A DNA stretch of 64,000 nt from RYN-133 sp963708645 (lineage in GTDB: Bacteria; Actinomycetota; Actinomycetes; Mycobacteriales; Jatrophihabitantaceae). The position numbers and the translations under genes were made by a program. Positions 28,802 through 36,682 of this stretch are shown piece after piece (positions within the stretch are counted from its first letter, which is position 1; every line of letters starts with the position of its first letter). Location: assembly GCA_963708645.1 (NCBI GenBank), contig CAVPTA010000007.1:248001-312000 (forward strand), in the 5' to 3' direction. The notes beneath the pieces were generated by a model, which was not told the DNA's origin, did not search any database, and saw only the letters and a program-made list of their open reading frames with translations.

Positions 28802-30861
28802 CCCAGGGCGTCGCGGAAGAAATCGATCTCGCGGCGGAGCAACGCGGTATAGCGGGCGGGATCGCTCTGCATGTGAGTGATGCCAGGAAGCAGCAGGCAG
28901 TTGTGCTGCCTGCCGTGCAGCAAGAGCTCGCGCGAGAGTTCCAGTGAGTGCCGCACGAACACGTTGTCGTCGTTGATGCCATGGACGATCTGCAGCGCGC
29001 CGGTCAGCTTGTCGGCGTCGGGCAGCACTGATGACGCGTCGTAGGCAGCGCGGTCGGTGTCAGGACGGCCGAGATAACGCTCCGTGTAGTGCGTGTCGTA
29101 GTAGCGCCACTCGGTGACCGGTGCACCGGCGACAGCAGCCTTGATGACATCCGGACGCCGCAACACCGCGAGCAGCGCGAGGTAGCCGCCGAACGACCAA
29201 CCGCGAATGCCGACGCGGGCCAGGTCGAGGTCGGGATGCTGCGACGCAACAGCCGTCAGCCCGTCGATCTGGTCGGCCAGCGGCGCGGTGGCGAGATCGC
29301 GGTAGAGCTCGCGGTCCCACGCCGCTCCGCGTCCAGGAGTGCCGCGACCGTCGATGATCACAACGGCGAAACCCTGATCGGCGATCCACTGCGACATCAG
29401 GTAGGCAGACCGGCGCGAGAGCACGCGCTGCGCGTGCGGTCCGCCGTACGGGTCGAGGATCACCGGCAACGCGTGGCCGGCCTGGTGGTCCCGCGGATAC
29501 ACAACAGCGGCCGCGAGTTCGCGCGCACCGGCGCGTTCAAGAGTGACGCGAGGCGCGACATCGGGTTCTTGCGCGACGGACGCGAATTCGATCCCCGCAC
29601 CGTCGATGCGCCACGCTCCCAGCGTGCGATCAAGGCTAGTTGCATGGACGGCAACAGCATCTGCGCCGGTGACGCCGTCGTGGACGCCGGGCGCGTCGGT
29701 GAGCGCGTCGAGGGTGCTGTCCCACCGCACTCGGTAGAGCTGCGTCTCGGTCGACTCGGTTGATGCCACGACTACGACCCCGCTGGTCGTGACCCCGCGG
29801 ACGCTGCGCACCTGCAACCCGTCCGGAGTGACTGCCTCATCGTCGAACAGCAACGTGTAAGTGTCGTTGCCGGTGCTCGCGCTGACAGTGACGACGCGGC
29901 CGTCGGGGGTGAGGTCTGGAGTGCCGGGGACGAGTTCGACCCACCGCGGGTCTGTGTCGGCACGGCGCAGCGACGTGCGTCCCGTCGTACGGTCGACCTC
30001 GAGCACCTGCGTGCTTCGTTGGTCGCGGCTTTGCACCTGCAGCAACAGTGCGCCGGGACGGAACGACACCGCGGCCAGGTAAGGGAATGCTGCGCGATCC
30101 CAGATGACCGGGGTGTGCGCGCCCGCGCGAGTGATCAGTGCGAGCGTGACGTCGGCATTGTCGGCACCGGGAGCCGGATACCGCACCGAACTCGGGGCGG
30201 CGGCCGGGTGGTCGGGATCGCTGACGTACCAGCGTTCAACCATCGATTCGTCGACCCGCGCCGCGAGCACCTGCGTCGAATCCGGTGACCACCAATGACC
30301 GCGCATGCGGCCCATCTCTTCAGCGGCGATGTGCTCGGCAAGCCCCCAGGACACGTCCGCGGCTGCCTCGCCGGCGAGCTCGGTTTCTACCCCGTCGAGA
30401 TCGGTGATCCACAGGCGGCGATCGCGCACGAATGCGATCGCGTCGCCGGACGGAGCCAGCCGCGGGTCGACGACCGGTCCGGCGACCGGTACCTCGCTCG
30501 CCCCAGCGTCATCGGCAACATTGACAAAGAAGACCTTGCCGTACAGGGCGAAACACACGCGGGACAGATCGGGAGTCGCCGAGTAGGTGACGATGCCGCC
30601 GCCACTCTCGCGGGCCCGCTCGCGACGCGCGCGCTCTTCCGGCGGCAGGTCGCCGGTGTCGCCCAGTCTGCGCGGATCGCAGACCAGCGCCTCGACGCCG
30701 CTCGACAGATCGATGGTCCACAACGCATGCACGGAGTCGTCGGACGCAGAGCTGCGCAGGAACAGCGCTCGAGAATCGTCGTTGGCGAGCTGCACCGCGC
30801 GCGGCACGCCGAAGGTGAACCGTCCGGTCTCTACGTACCGGGCAGGGATGTCGATGGTCAC
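28798..30861 (-). CDS. S9-family prolyl peptidase (dipeptidyl-peptidase IV-like)
   Basis: The 687-residue cytoplasmic protein has an N-terminal beta-propeller region (about 40-420) and a C-terminal alpha/beta-hydrolase domain. The nucleophile is the Ser of GWSFGGYLA (about residues 567-575), the acid lies in GINDDNVF and the His in GITHMQSD. An upstream PYGGPHAQRV and IDGRGTPGRG complete the DPP-IV/acylaminoacyl-peptidase signature. No signal peptide is visible. Its start overlaps the stop of the following M24 peptidase gene by ATGA, so the two are co-translated. Confidence 0.92.
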   Translation of the reverse strand: MTIDIPARYVETGRFTFGVPRAVQLANDDSRALFLRSSASDDSVHALWTIDLSSGVEALVCDPRRLGDTGDLPPEERARRERARESGGGIVTYSATPDLSRVCFALYGKVFFVNVADDAGASEVPVAGPVVDPRLAPSGDAIAFVRDRRLWITDLDGVETELAGEAAADVSWGLAEHIAAEEMGRMRGHWWSPDSTQVLAARVDESMVERWYVSDPDHPAAAPSSVRYPAPGADNADVTLALITRAGAHTPVIWDRAAFPYLAAVSFRPGALLLQVQSRDQRSTQVLEVDRTTGRTSLRRADTDPRWVELVPGTPDLTPDGRVVTVSASTGNDTYTLLFDDEAVTPDGLQVRSVRGVTTSGVVVVASTESTETQLYRVRWDSTLDALTDAPGVHDGVTGADAVAVHATSLDRTLGAWRIDGAGIEFASVAQEPDVAPRVTLERAGARELAAAVVYPRDHQAGHALPVILDPYGGPHAQRVLSRRSAYLMSQWIADQGFAVVIIDGRGTPGRGAAWDRELYRDLATAPLADQIDGLTAVASQHPDLDLARVGIRGWSFGGYLALLAVLRRPDVIKAAVAGAPVTEWRYYDTHYTERYLGRPDTDRAAYDASSVLPDADKLTGALQIVHGINDDNVFVRHSLELSRELLLHGRQHNCLLLPGITHMQSDPARYTALLRREIDFFRDALG

Positions 30862-31964
30862 GGCAGAACAGCGAGCTCGCGCGGCCGCGTGTTGAGCCGC
30901 TCACCACCGTCGTCGGTGCACACGACGATGTCTTCGATGCGCGCGCCGTACACGCCCTCGTGGTAGATGCCGGGTTCGACCGAGAAGGTCATTCCCGCTT
31001 CGAGCGGCGTGTCGTTGCCGTTCACGATGTAGGGCTCTTCGTGCACGTCGAGACCGATGCCGTGTCCGGTGCGGTGGATGAACAGGTCGCCGAAGCCGGC
31101 TTCGCTGATGATGCGCCGGCCGATCGCGTCGAGCTCGCTCGCGGTGACGCCGGGGCGCACTGCGTCGCACTGCGCACGCTGGGCGGCGAGCAGCACGTCA
31201 TACGAGCGCACGAACTCGGCTGGGGGTTCGCCGACGGCGTAGGTGCGGGTCGAATCGGAGCAGTAGCCGTCCGGCATCGGCCCGCCGATGTCGACCACGA
31301 CCGGGTCACCTACCTGAACTACCCGATCGGAGACCTCTGCGTGCGGGCTCGCACCGTTCGGTCCGGACGCGACGATCACGAACTCGGCGCTGGCGTGGCC
31401 GGCCTGCACAATCGCGTCGGCGATGTCGCGGCCGATTTCACGCTCGGTGCGCCCGGCGCGCAGCCACTGCGCCATCTCGGCGTGGACTGAGTCGATGGCG
31501 GCTGCCGCGCGTCGCAATGCCGCGACTTCGTCGGCGGACTTGCGCATGCGCAGCTCGCGGATGAGCGACGCGGCACTGATCTGTTCCCACTCAGGACGAC
31601 GTGCGCGCAGAGCGAGTGAGCGGGCCGCCCACATCCGCTCGTCGACGGCGATGCGCTCGGTCTCGCGCGGCAGCAGCTGGGCCAGCCGCTCGATCGAGTC
31701 GTCGGTCTCGGCCCATGCGACGACCGGCAGGTCGAGGCCTTCGGCGAAGCCGGCCCGCGCCAAGGGCTCCTCGAGTTGCGGCGCGAGGAACTGCGCAGGC
31801 GCGTCGGCCGGGACGACGAGGCAGGAGATGCGCTCGGTCTCGGGGTCGCCGCGATAGCCGGTCAGATACCGCAGGTTGGCGCCAGGCGTGACCACTAACG
31901 CGCCGAGGCCATCGGCGCGAAGCAGTTCTTGCACCTTGTCGATGCGTCGCGTTTGTTCGCTCAC
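30858..31964 (-). CDS. M24-family Xaa-Pro peptidase (PepQ-like)
   Basis: The 368-residue product has a creatinase-like N-terminal domain (about 5-125) and an M24 domain with all five metal ligands: Asp in VVDIGGPMPDG, Asp in YCSDSTRTYAV, His in HRTGHGIGLDVHEEPY, Glu in FSVEPGIY and Glu in GARIEDIVV. It is the shorter, prolidase-like paralogue of the aminopeptidase P gene two genes away. The start is a GTG at 31964. It is divergent from arfB with 22 nt between starts and ends in an ATGA overlap with the S9 peptidase gene. Confidence 0.92.
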   Translation of the reverse strand: MSEQTRRIDKVQELLRADGLGALVVTPGANLRYLTGYRGDPETERISCLVVPADAPAQFLAPQLEEPLARAGFAEGLDLPVVAWAETDDSIERLAQLLPRETERIAVDERMWAARSLALRARRPEWEQISAASLIRELRMRKSADEVAALRRAAAAIDSVHAEMAQWLRAGRTEREIGRDIADAIVQAGHASAEFVIVASGPNGASPHAEVSDRVVQVGDPVVVDIGGPMPDGYCSDSTRTYAVGEPPAEFVRSYDVLLAAQRAQCDAVRPGVTASELDAIGRRIISEAGFGDLFIHRTGHGIGLDVHEEPYIVNGNDTPLEAGMTFSVEPGIYHEGVYGARIEDIVVCTDDGGERLNTRPRELAVLP

Positions 31965-31986
31965 TTCACCAAGCTAGCGTGGCGTC

Positions 31987-32427
31987 GTGACCGACCTCGT
32001 GCTGCGACCGGCGCGCGGGTTACCCGACGGGCTGGTCGTGCCGGACGCCGAACTCGTCGAGCGATTCAGCCGTTCGTCCGGCCCGGGCGGCCAGGGCGTG
32101 AACACGACCGACAGCCGCGTCGAACTGCGCTGGGACGTCGGCGGCTCAGCCGCGCTGAGCGACCTGCAGCGCGCGCGTGTACTCGAACGCCTCGCCACCC
32201 GCATCGACGACGGCGTCCTTGTGATCGCGGCCTCCGAGCACCGCTCGCAGTGGCAGAACCGCACGGCCGCACGGGCTCGGCTGGTCGCGCTGCTGCGCGA
32301 TGCCCTCGAGCCGCCGTCGCCGGCGCGGCGGGCCACTCGTCCGTCGAGGGCCGCTCAGCAACGCCGTGTCGACTCCAAGCGACGCCGCGGCGAGGTGAAG
32401 GCGAACCGGCGGCGTCCGACCATCTAG
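31987..32427 (+). CDS. arfB: Alternative ribosome-rescue factor ArfB (YaeJ/Pth4 type)
   Basis: Hydrolyses peptidyl-tRNA on ribosomes stalled without a stop codon. The 146-residue protein carries the release-factor motif in FSRSSGPGGQGVNTTDSRVEL (GGQ near residues 38-40). Its Lys/Arg-rich C-terminal tail (KRRRGEVKANRRRP) is the type that threads into the empty mRNA channel. Length matches the family. The start is a GTG. Its stop overlaps that of the convergent winged-helix gene in a CTAG. Confidence 0.93.
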   Translation: MTDLVLRPARGLPDGLVVPDAELVERFSRSSGPGGQGVNTTDSRVELRWDVGGSAALSDLQRARVLERLATRIDDGVLVIAASEHRSQWQNRTAARARLVALLRDALEPPSPARRATRPSRAAQQRRVDSKRRRGEVKANRRRPTI

Positions 32428-33530
32428 GAGACGGCCTTCAGATCGAGCCCGCGCACCGCGGCGACCCGCTCGGCCTCGGCGTCGATCTGGGCGCGGACGT
32501 CGGCCGAAGCGCGACTGAACAGGTCGAGCGCGACCGTGAGCTTCTTGCCGGACGCCTTCGGACGCCATGTCCCTGCGATCTCGCCGTCGATGAACACCGC
32601 GCCGGGACGTCCGAGCACCGGCCACAAAGCCTTGTGCCGCGCCTTCGTCGGCACGATCAGATCGCGGTCGCGTGCTTGCAGGTACGGATCGAAACCGCTG
32701 AGCAGCCGCACGAGCTGCGGTTGCTTCGCGTTGTCGAACGCACGGCGGCACTCGCCCGGCAACCATGCCGTGGTGCGGCCGACGGTGACCTCGACGAGGT
32801 CGTCGGGCCACGCCTGGTCGAGATCGGCCCGGCGCACGTCGAGGTAGTTCGCCACCTGTGTGGGCGTCGCCGGCCCGAGCACGCTCAAGTACGCCCGGGC
32901 GAGGCTGGTCAGGGCGGCCCGGTCGGGCTTGACCACGAGCTTGCTCGACGTGAAGCGTTGCAACACCGGCGGCGACGTTCCCGGCTGGAGCTCGAGGCCG
33001 GCCGCGAGCGCGGCCGCGCGCATCGCGGCATCGGAGATGTGGCTGGTCTTGCACGTGCGGCAGGGGCGTCGCATGGCCTCGGGGATCGCCTTCGTCACGG
33101 CCGTGCTGGCCTCGCCCTTGGGTGTAGGTCGCGCCACCACCTTCCGCAGCGTCGAGGCGGCAACGGCGAACTGTTCGAGCGCATCGATGCCCGCCCGCTG
33201 CACGCTCGGGCCGGTCTCGCTCAATCGCTGCGTCGCATCGGCTTCCGACAACGGGTACAGCGCGCGGGCCAACTTGCCGAGATCGGTGCGCCGGTGGACG
33301 TACGGCGCGCCGCGCAGTGACCACATCAACGCGAGCGAGGCATCCGGCCCGAACACGTCGACGGGCGGGGTCGAGGCGAGGCGCGCGTCGAACGCGAGTC
33401 GAGCGGCGTCGCCGACAGCGTCTTGGACGCCGATGTCGAGTACGGCAAGGCTGCGCACCGTCTTGGCGCTGCGGTCGAGCTGTTGGGCGGCGACGCGGTA
33501 TGCGATGACCTGTTCGCGCGAGGCCTGCAT
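32424..33530 (-). CDS. Winged-helix DNA-binding protein of the AlkZ/YcaQ (HTH_42) superfamily
   Basis: The 368-residue product has the tandem winged-helix layout of this superfamily. A start with a QVIAYRVAAQQLDR helix is followed by DVFGPDASLALMWSLRGAPYVHRR, repeated wHTH segments in the middle (about 200-290), and the C-terminal beta-barrel GFDPYLQARDRDLIVP, VFIDGEIAGTWRPK. Characterised AlkZ-like members are DNA glycosylases that unhook crosslinks or bulky N7 adducts. I could not place the catalytic QxQ or QxD motif with confidence, so glycosylase activity is not claimed. Its ATG lies at the 3' end of the small gene downstream of mca. Confidence 0.82.
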   Translation of the reverse strand: MQASREQVIAYRVAAQQLDRSAKTVRSLAVLDIGVQDAVGDAARLAFDARLASTPPVDVFGPDASLALMWSLRGAPYVHRRTDLGKLARALYPLSEADATQRLSETGPSVQRAGIDALEQFAVAASTLRKVVARPTPKGEASTAVTKAIPEAMRRPCRTCKTSHISDAAMRAAALAAGLELQPGTSPPVLQRFTSSKLVVKPDRAALTSLARAYLSVLGPATPTQVANYLDVRRADLDQAWPDDLVEVTVGRTTAWLPGECRRAFDNAKQPQLVRLLSGFDPYLQARDRDLIVPTKARHKALWPVLGRPGAVFIDGEIAGTWRPKASGKKLTVALDLFSRASADVRAQIDAEAERVAAVRGLDLKAVS

Positions 33531-33828
33531 CAGCTACGACGCAGCGTCGGAGCGCGGAGGCGCTTCGGTCGGCTGAGCCGAATCGGCAGGCGTAGCAGGC
33601 TTTTCCGCGGTCTGCTCGGTGGCGGCTCCGGCGCCGCCGGTTCACCACGGGCAATAGTGCTGGGATCGGTCGGGAAGTCGTCACGCACGCGCTTGAGATG
33701 CTTCGACATCGACTTGAACAGGAAGTAGCACGGCGACGCAGAGCACGCAGGATGACGGCCAGGCCGATCGGGCCGGACTTGACGCCCTCGCCGCCCTTGG
33801 CCCGGGCCAGCATCGCCAGCACGATCAT
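33530..33828 (-). CDS. Small membrane protein downstream of mca (Rv1083-like), frameshifted
   Basis: Starts MIVLAMLARAKGGEGVKSGPIGLAVIL at an ATG that overlaps the true end of mca (ATGA 33825-33828). The frame then breaks. Reading past one extra base at 33747 and a second at 33731 restores a continuous membrane helix and CYFLFKSMSKHLKRVRDDFP. The Pro-rich tail ends at 33530 in that frame, or at 33534 if a further -1 shift near 33630 is allowed, which gives a tail ending PPRSDAAS. The small membrane protein that follows mca in mycobacteria (Rv1083) has the same layout as I recall it. Role unknown. The exact C-terminus is uncertain. Confidence 0.6.
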
Positions 33829-34734
33829 GACATTTCCCGGATACCCGCGAACAGGTCGTCCTCGGGGAACGTCGAGTCGACCAGCGACCGGGCCAGCTCG
33901 AAGTCCTCGGTCGGCCACGCCTCACGTTGGATCGCCGAGCGGGACCTTGAAGAACCAGCCGTCAGGGTCGACCTGCGTCGCGTGCGCGAGCAACGCGGCG
34001 TCGCGACGCTCGAACCAGTCGGCCACCGGAACCTTCGTGGTGATCTTCGGCGGGCGGTAGTTGCGCTCCTTGCGCCACTCGTCCCACTGCTTGCGACGCT
34101 CTTCGTACGGCGACTCGAGGCCCTTGGCGAGCATCGCGTCGTGGATCGCGTTCATGCGCTCGGCGCTGAACCCGACGTCGTAGTAGAGCTTGAGCGGCTG
34201 CCACGGCTCGCCCTCGTCAGGGAACAGGTCGGGGTCGGGCGCCGCCTCGAAGGCCGCGACCGAGATCTCGTGGCAGCGGATGTGGTCGGGGTGCGGGTAG
34301 CCGCCGTTCTCGTCGTAGGTCGTCACGACGTGCGGCTTGAAGTCGCGGATCTCGCGGACGAGCCGTCGCGTGCCCTCGTCCACCGGCTGGAGCGCGAAGC
34401 AACCCTCCGGCAGCGGCGGCAGCGGGTCGCCCTCGGGCAGCCCGGAGTCGACGAAACCGAGCCAGTGCTGGCGCACGCCGAGGATGGCGCGCGCACGGTC
34501 CATCTCGTCGCGCCGGATCTCGGCGATGTTGGCCTCGATGTCCTCGCGATGTTGCAGCGCCGGGTTGAGGATGCTGCCGCGCTCGCCGCCGGTGCAGGTG
34601 ACGACGAGGACGTCGACGCCCTCGTCGACGTAGCGGGCCATCGTGGCCGCGCCCTTGCTCGATTCGTCGTCGGGATGGGCATGGACGGCCATCAGCCGCA
34701 ACCGCTCGGGTTGCGCGGGGTGTTGCGTAGTCAC
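33825..34734 (-). CDS. mca: Mycothiol S-conjugate amidase, frameshifted near its 3' end
   Basis: Cleaves mycothiol S-conjugates to release mercapturic acids for export, a detoxification step specific to actinobacteria. The product shows the LmbE-like zinc motif AVHAHPDDESSKGAA near residue 20, VVTCTGGERGSILNP, and TYDENGGYPHPDHI with the further zinc ligand. The frame I first met stops early at 33922 after KVPLGDPT. Skipping one extra base near 33936 gives VPLAIQREAWPTEDFELARS...LFAGIREMS, the expected Mca C-terminus, and a total of about 302 residues. The start is a GTG at 34734. Consensus error is more likely than true truncation. Confidence 0.88.
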
Positions 34735-34877
34735 GGCTCCATTGTTCCTGATACCGCGGACAGTCATTTTTCGCCCGTACGACGGGTGCGATGTTAGGTT
34801 CGAGGCTTCGCGTCAGCGAGCTGAGGCAGTCCTCAGCACGCCGATGAACCCGCAACAGACGAATTTGGAGTACCGAC

Positions 34878-35373
34878 GTGTCTTCGACCGACGACGCCGT
34901 CACCTTTTTGACGCAGGAGGCCTACGACCGTCTCTCACACGAGCTCGACGACCTGATCGCCAATCGTCCGGCGATGGCCAAAGAGATCAACGACCGCCGC
35001 GAAGAGGGCGACCTGCGTGAGAACGGCGGCTATCACGCCGCACGCGAGGAGCAGGGCAAGCAGGAGGGCGCGCATCCTCCAGCTGCAGCAGCTGCTGCGC
35101 AACGCCAAGGTCGGCGAGGCGCCGGTCAGCAACGGCGTTGCCGGCCCGGGCATGGTCGTCGAGGTGCGCTTCGACGGCGACAGCGACATCGAGACGTTCT
35201 TGATCGGGTCCCGCGAAGAGTCCGAGACGGCGGCGGTCGAGGTGTACTCGGCGGCATCGCCGCTGGGCAAGGCGCTGACCGGCGCGCGCGAGGGCGACAC
35301 CGTCGAGTACGAGACCCCGAACGGCAAGACGATGAAGGTCACGCTCGTCAGCGCGAAGCCGTACGTCGGCTGA
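34878..35373 (+). CDS. greA: Transcription elongation factor GreA, frameshifted
   Basis: Stimulates transcript cleavage by backtracked RNA polymerase. The N-terminal coiled coil (TFLTQEAYDRLSHELDDLI, then REEGDLRENGGYHAAREEQGKQE) is in one frame. The rest (RILQLQQLLRNAKVGEAPV and the FKBP-like domain ending ASPLGKALTGAREGDTVEYETPNGK) is one base out of register. One extra G within the GGG at 35066-35068 accounts for it. The repaired product is 164 residues, the usual GreA length. The GTG start at 34878 has GGAG 7 nt upstream. It is divergent from mca, as in mycobacteria. Confidence 0.88.
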
Positions 35374-35380
35374 GGCAGTC

Positions 35381-36106
35381 GTGCGCGTCGTCCGGATCCT
35401 GCCTGCGGTCTCGATCGCAGGGTGCCTCGCGCTCGGCGCAGGTTGTGCGTCGCAGATCGCCGGCAGCGGTACGGGGGCCGGGCCGCGCGGTGGCGCCAGT
35501 GTCTCGTCGAGCGGTGCTACCCCGAGCGATGGCTCGACGTCGCCGTCGTCACCGGCCAAGTCGTCGCACGCCGCGAAGCCGTCGAAATCGGCAAACCCCG
35601 GCAAGCACCCTGTCCCGGCGCAGCCGTTGCAGACCAAGACGGTCCACGCAACGGGCGGAACGACCTATGTGGTCAAGATCTGGGCCGACGTGACGCAGGC
35701 GAACTGTGCCGCGCACGCATATGGCGCGCCGGTGGTCAGCTTCCTGCGCCGGCACCCCTGTTTCAGCATGCGTCAGCTGCTCGCAACCACGACAGTCGAC
35801 GGCAAGCCGGTCGGCTTCGCGCAGCGTTCGATCGGATTCCGCGGTGGCATGAACACGAGTTACCGCGCGGCCGGGCAGTTCCGCGGTCTCGTCACACGGT
35901 CTGGGACGGGAAATCTCGATGACCTGATGCGCGAGGGTTACCGGTTGCCGAGCGGGCCGTCGGCCGTGCCGTTCCCGAACGCGTTCAGCGCGCTCGGGCA
36001 GGACAACAGCGTGACCATCGTCGAGGCGTGGTACCTGCACGGGCGGACGCCCGACAACGATCCGCACCTGGTGCGGATGGCCCAGGACATCTTCCTGCAA
36101 TTCTGA
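35381..36106 (+). CDS. Secreted lipoprotein of unknown function
   Basis: The 241-residue protein starts with a lipoprotein signal peptide (VRVVRILPAVSIAGCLALGAGC, lipobox Cys near residue 22). A Ser/Pro/Lys-rich spacer (about 23-80) follows, then a folded domain (about 85-241) with several Cys and aromatic residues (AHAYGAPVVSFLRRHPCFSMRQ, EAWYLHGRTPDNDPHLVRMAQDIFLQF). It begins 7 nt after the greA stop and may be read through from it. I do not recognise the domain. Confidence 0.7.
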   Translation: MRVVRILPAVSIAGCLALGAGCASQIAGSGTGAGPRGGASVSSSGATPSDGSTSPSSPAKSSHAAKPSKSANPGKHPVPAQPLQTKTVHATGGTTYVVKIWADVTQANCAAHAYGAPVVSFLRRHPCFSMRQLLATTTVDGKPVGFAQRSIGFRGGMNTSYRAAGQFRGLVTRSGTGNLDDLMREGYRLPSGPSAVPFPNAFSALGQDNSVTIVEAWYLHGRTPDNDPHLVRMAQDIFLQF

Positions 36107-36589
36107 TCACGCGGTGACGGCGAACAGGAAGCACTGCGGCAGCACCGTGCGTACGTGCACGATCGCGACGTCCTGCTCGTCGAGCAGCCGGCGAAGCGCC
36201 GCTTCGAGATCGGCGCCGTCATCGACGAGCGTGTTGTGGTCGTAGCTCATGGTGAGGTCGGCGCGGTAGGCACGTAGCAGCCTCGGTCCGGTCCGCAGCT
36301 GCGCCGGCGATTCGGCAGAGCGTGGAAAGCCGTCACACGCGTCGGCGTGGACGTACACGGGACCGACCTCGCGCCACACGGACGCGTCGGTGAACGGCGC
36401 GTACGAAATGAGCATGATCTGCTCATCGGGCGTGGCGTAGCGCAGGCAGCAACGCAAGGGTTCGCCGTCGCCGCTGGCCGCGAACGAAACGAGATCGTTG
36501 CCGTGGCCGTCGGTTCCGGCCGCGCGGATCTCGGCGAGGAGCGCGGGGTCGATGGCGTGGATCGTCAGGCGAGTTGTCAACGTGGTCAT
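36107..36589 (-). CDS. DUF1203 family protein
   Basis: The 160-residue product matches the family pattern: an N-terminal RLTIHAIDPALLAEIR, a central GEPLRCCLRYATPDEQIMLISYAPF, GPVYVHADACDGF, YRADLTMSYDHNTLV and a C-terminal DEQDVAIVHVRTVLPQCFLFAV. The function is unknown. I chose the ATG at 36589; a longer frame to 36661 has no similarity. It is divergent from the AAA+ gene, with a 6-3-6 palindrome in between. Confidence 0.8.
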   Translation of the reverse strand: MTTLTTRLTIHAIDPALLAEIRAAGTDGHGNDLVSFAASGDGEPLRCCLRYATPDEQIMLISYAPFTDASVWREVGPVYVHADACDGFPRSAESPAQLRTGPRLLRAYRADLTMSYDHNTLVDDGADLEAALRRLLDEQDVAIVHVRTVLPQCFLFAVTA

Positions 36590-36613
36590 GCGTCCACCAT
36601 CGTCGCCGTGCAG

Positions 36614-36628
36614 CCGCCACGCTGGCGG
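36614..36628. promoter_or_regulatory. CCGCCA-CGC-TGGCGG palindrome in a divergent promoter region
   Basis: A perfect 6-bp dyad with a 3-nt centre sits in the 93-nt region between divergent DUF1203 and MoxR-type genes. It could be an operator for either gene, or only a GC-rich coincidence. Confidence 0.3.
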
Positions 36629-36682
36629 AAATCGGACGCGACACCGTGGCGTGTTCACCACCCAGGTCGTAGCGTCGTCCAG

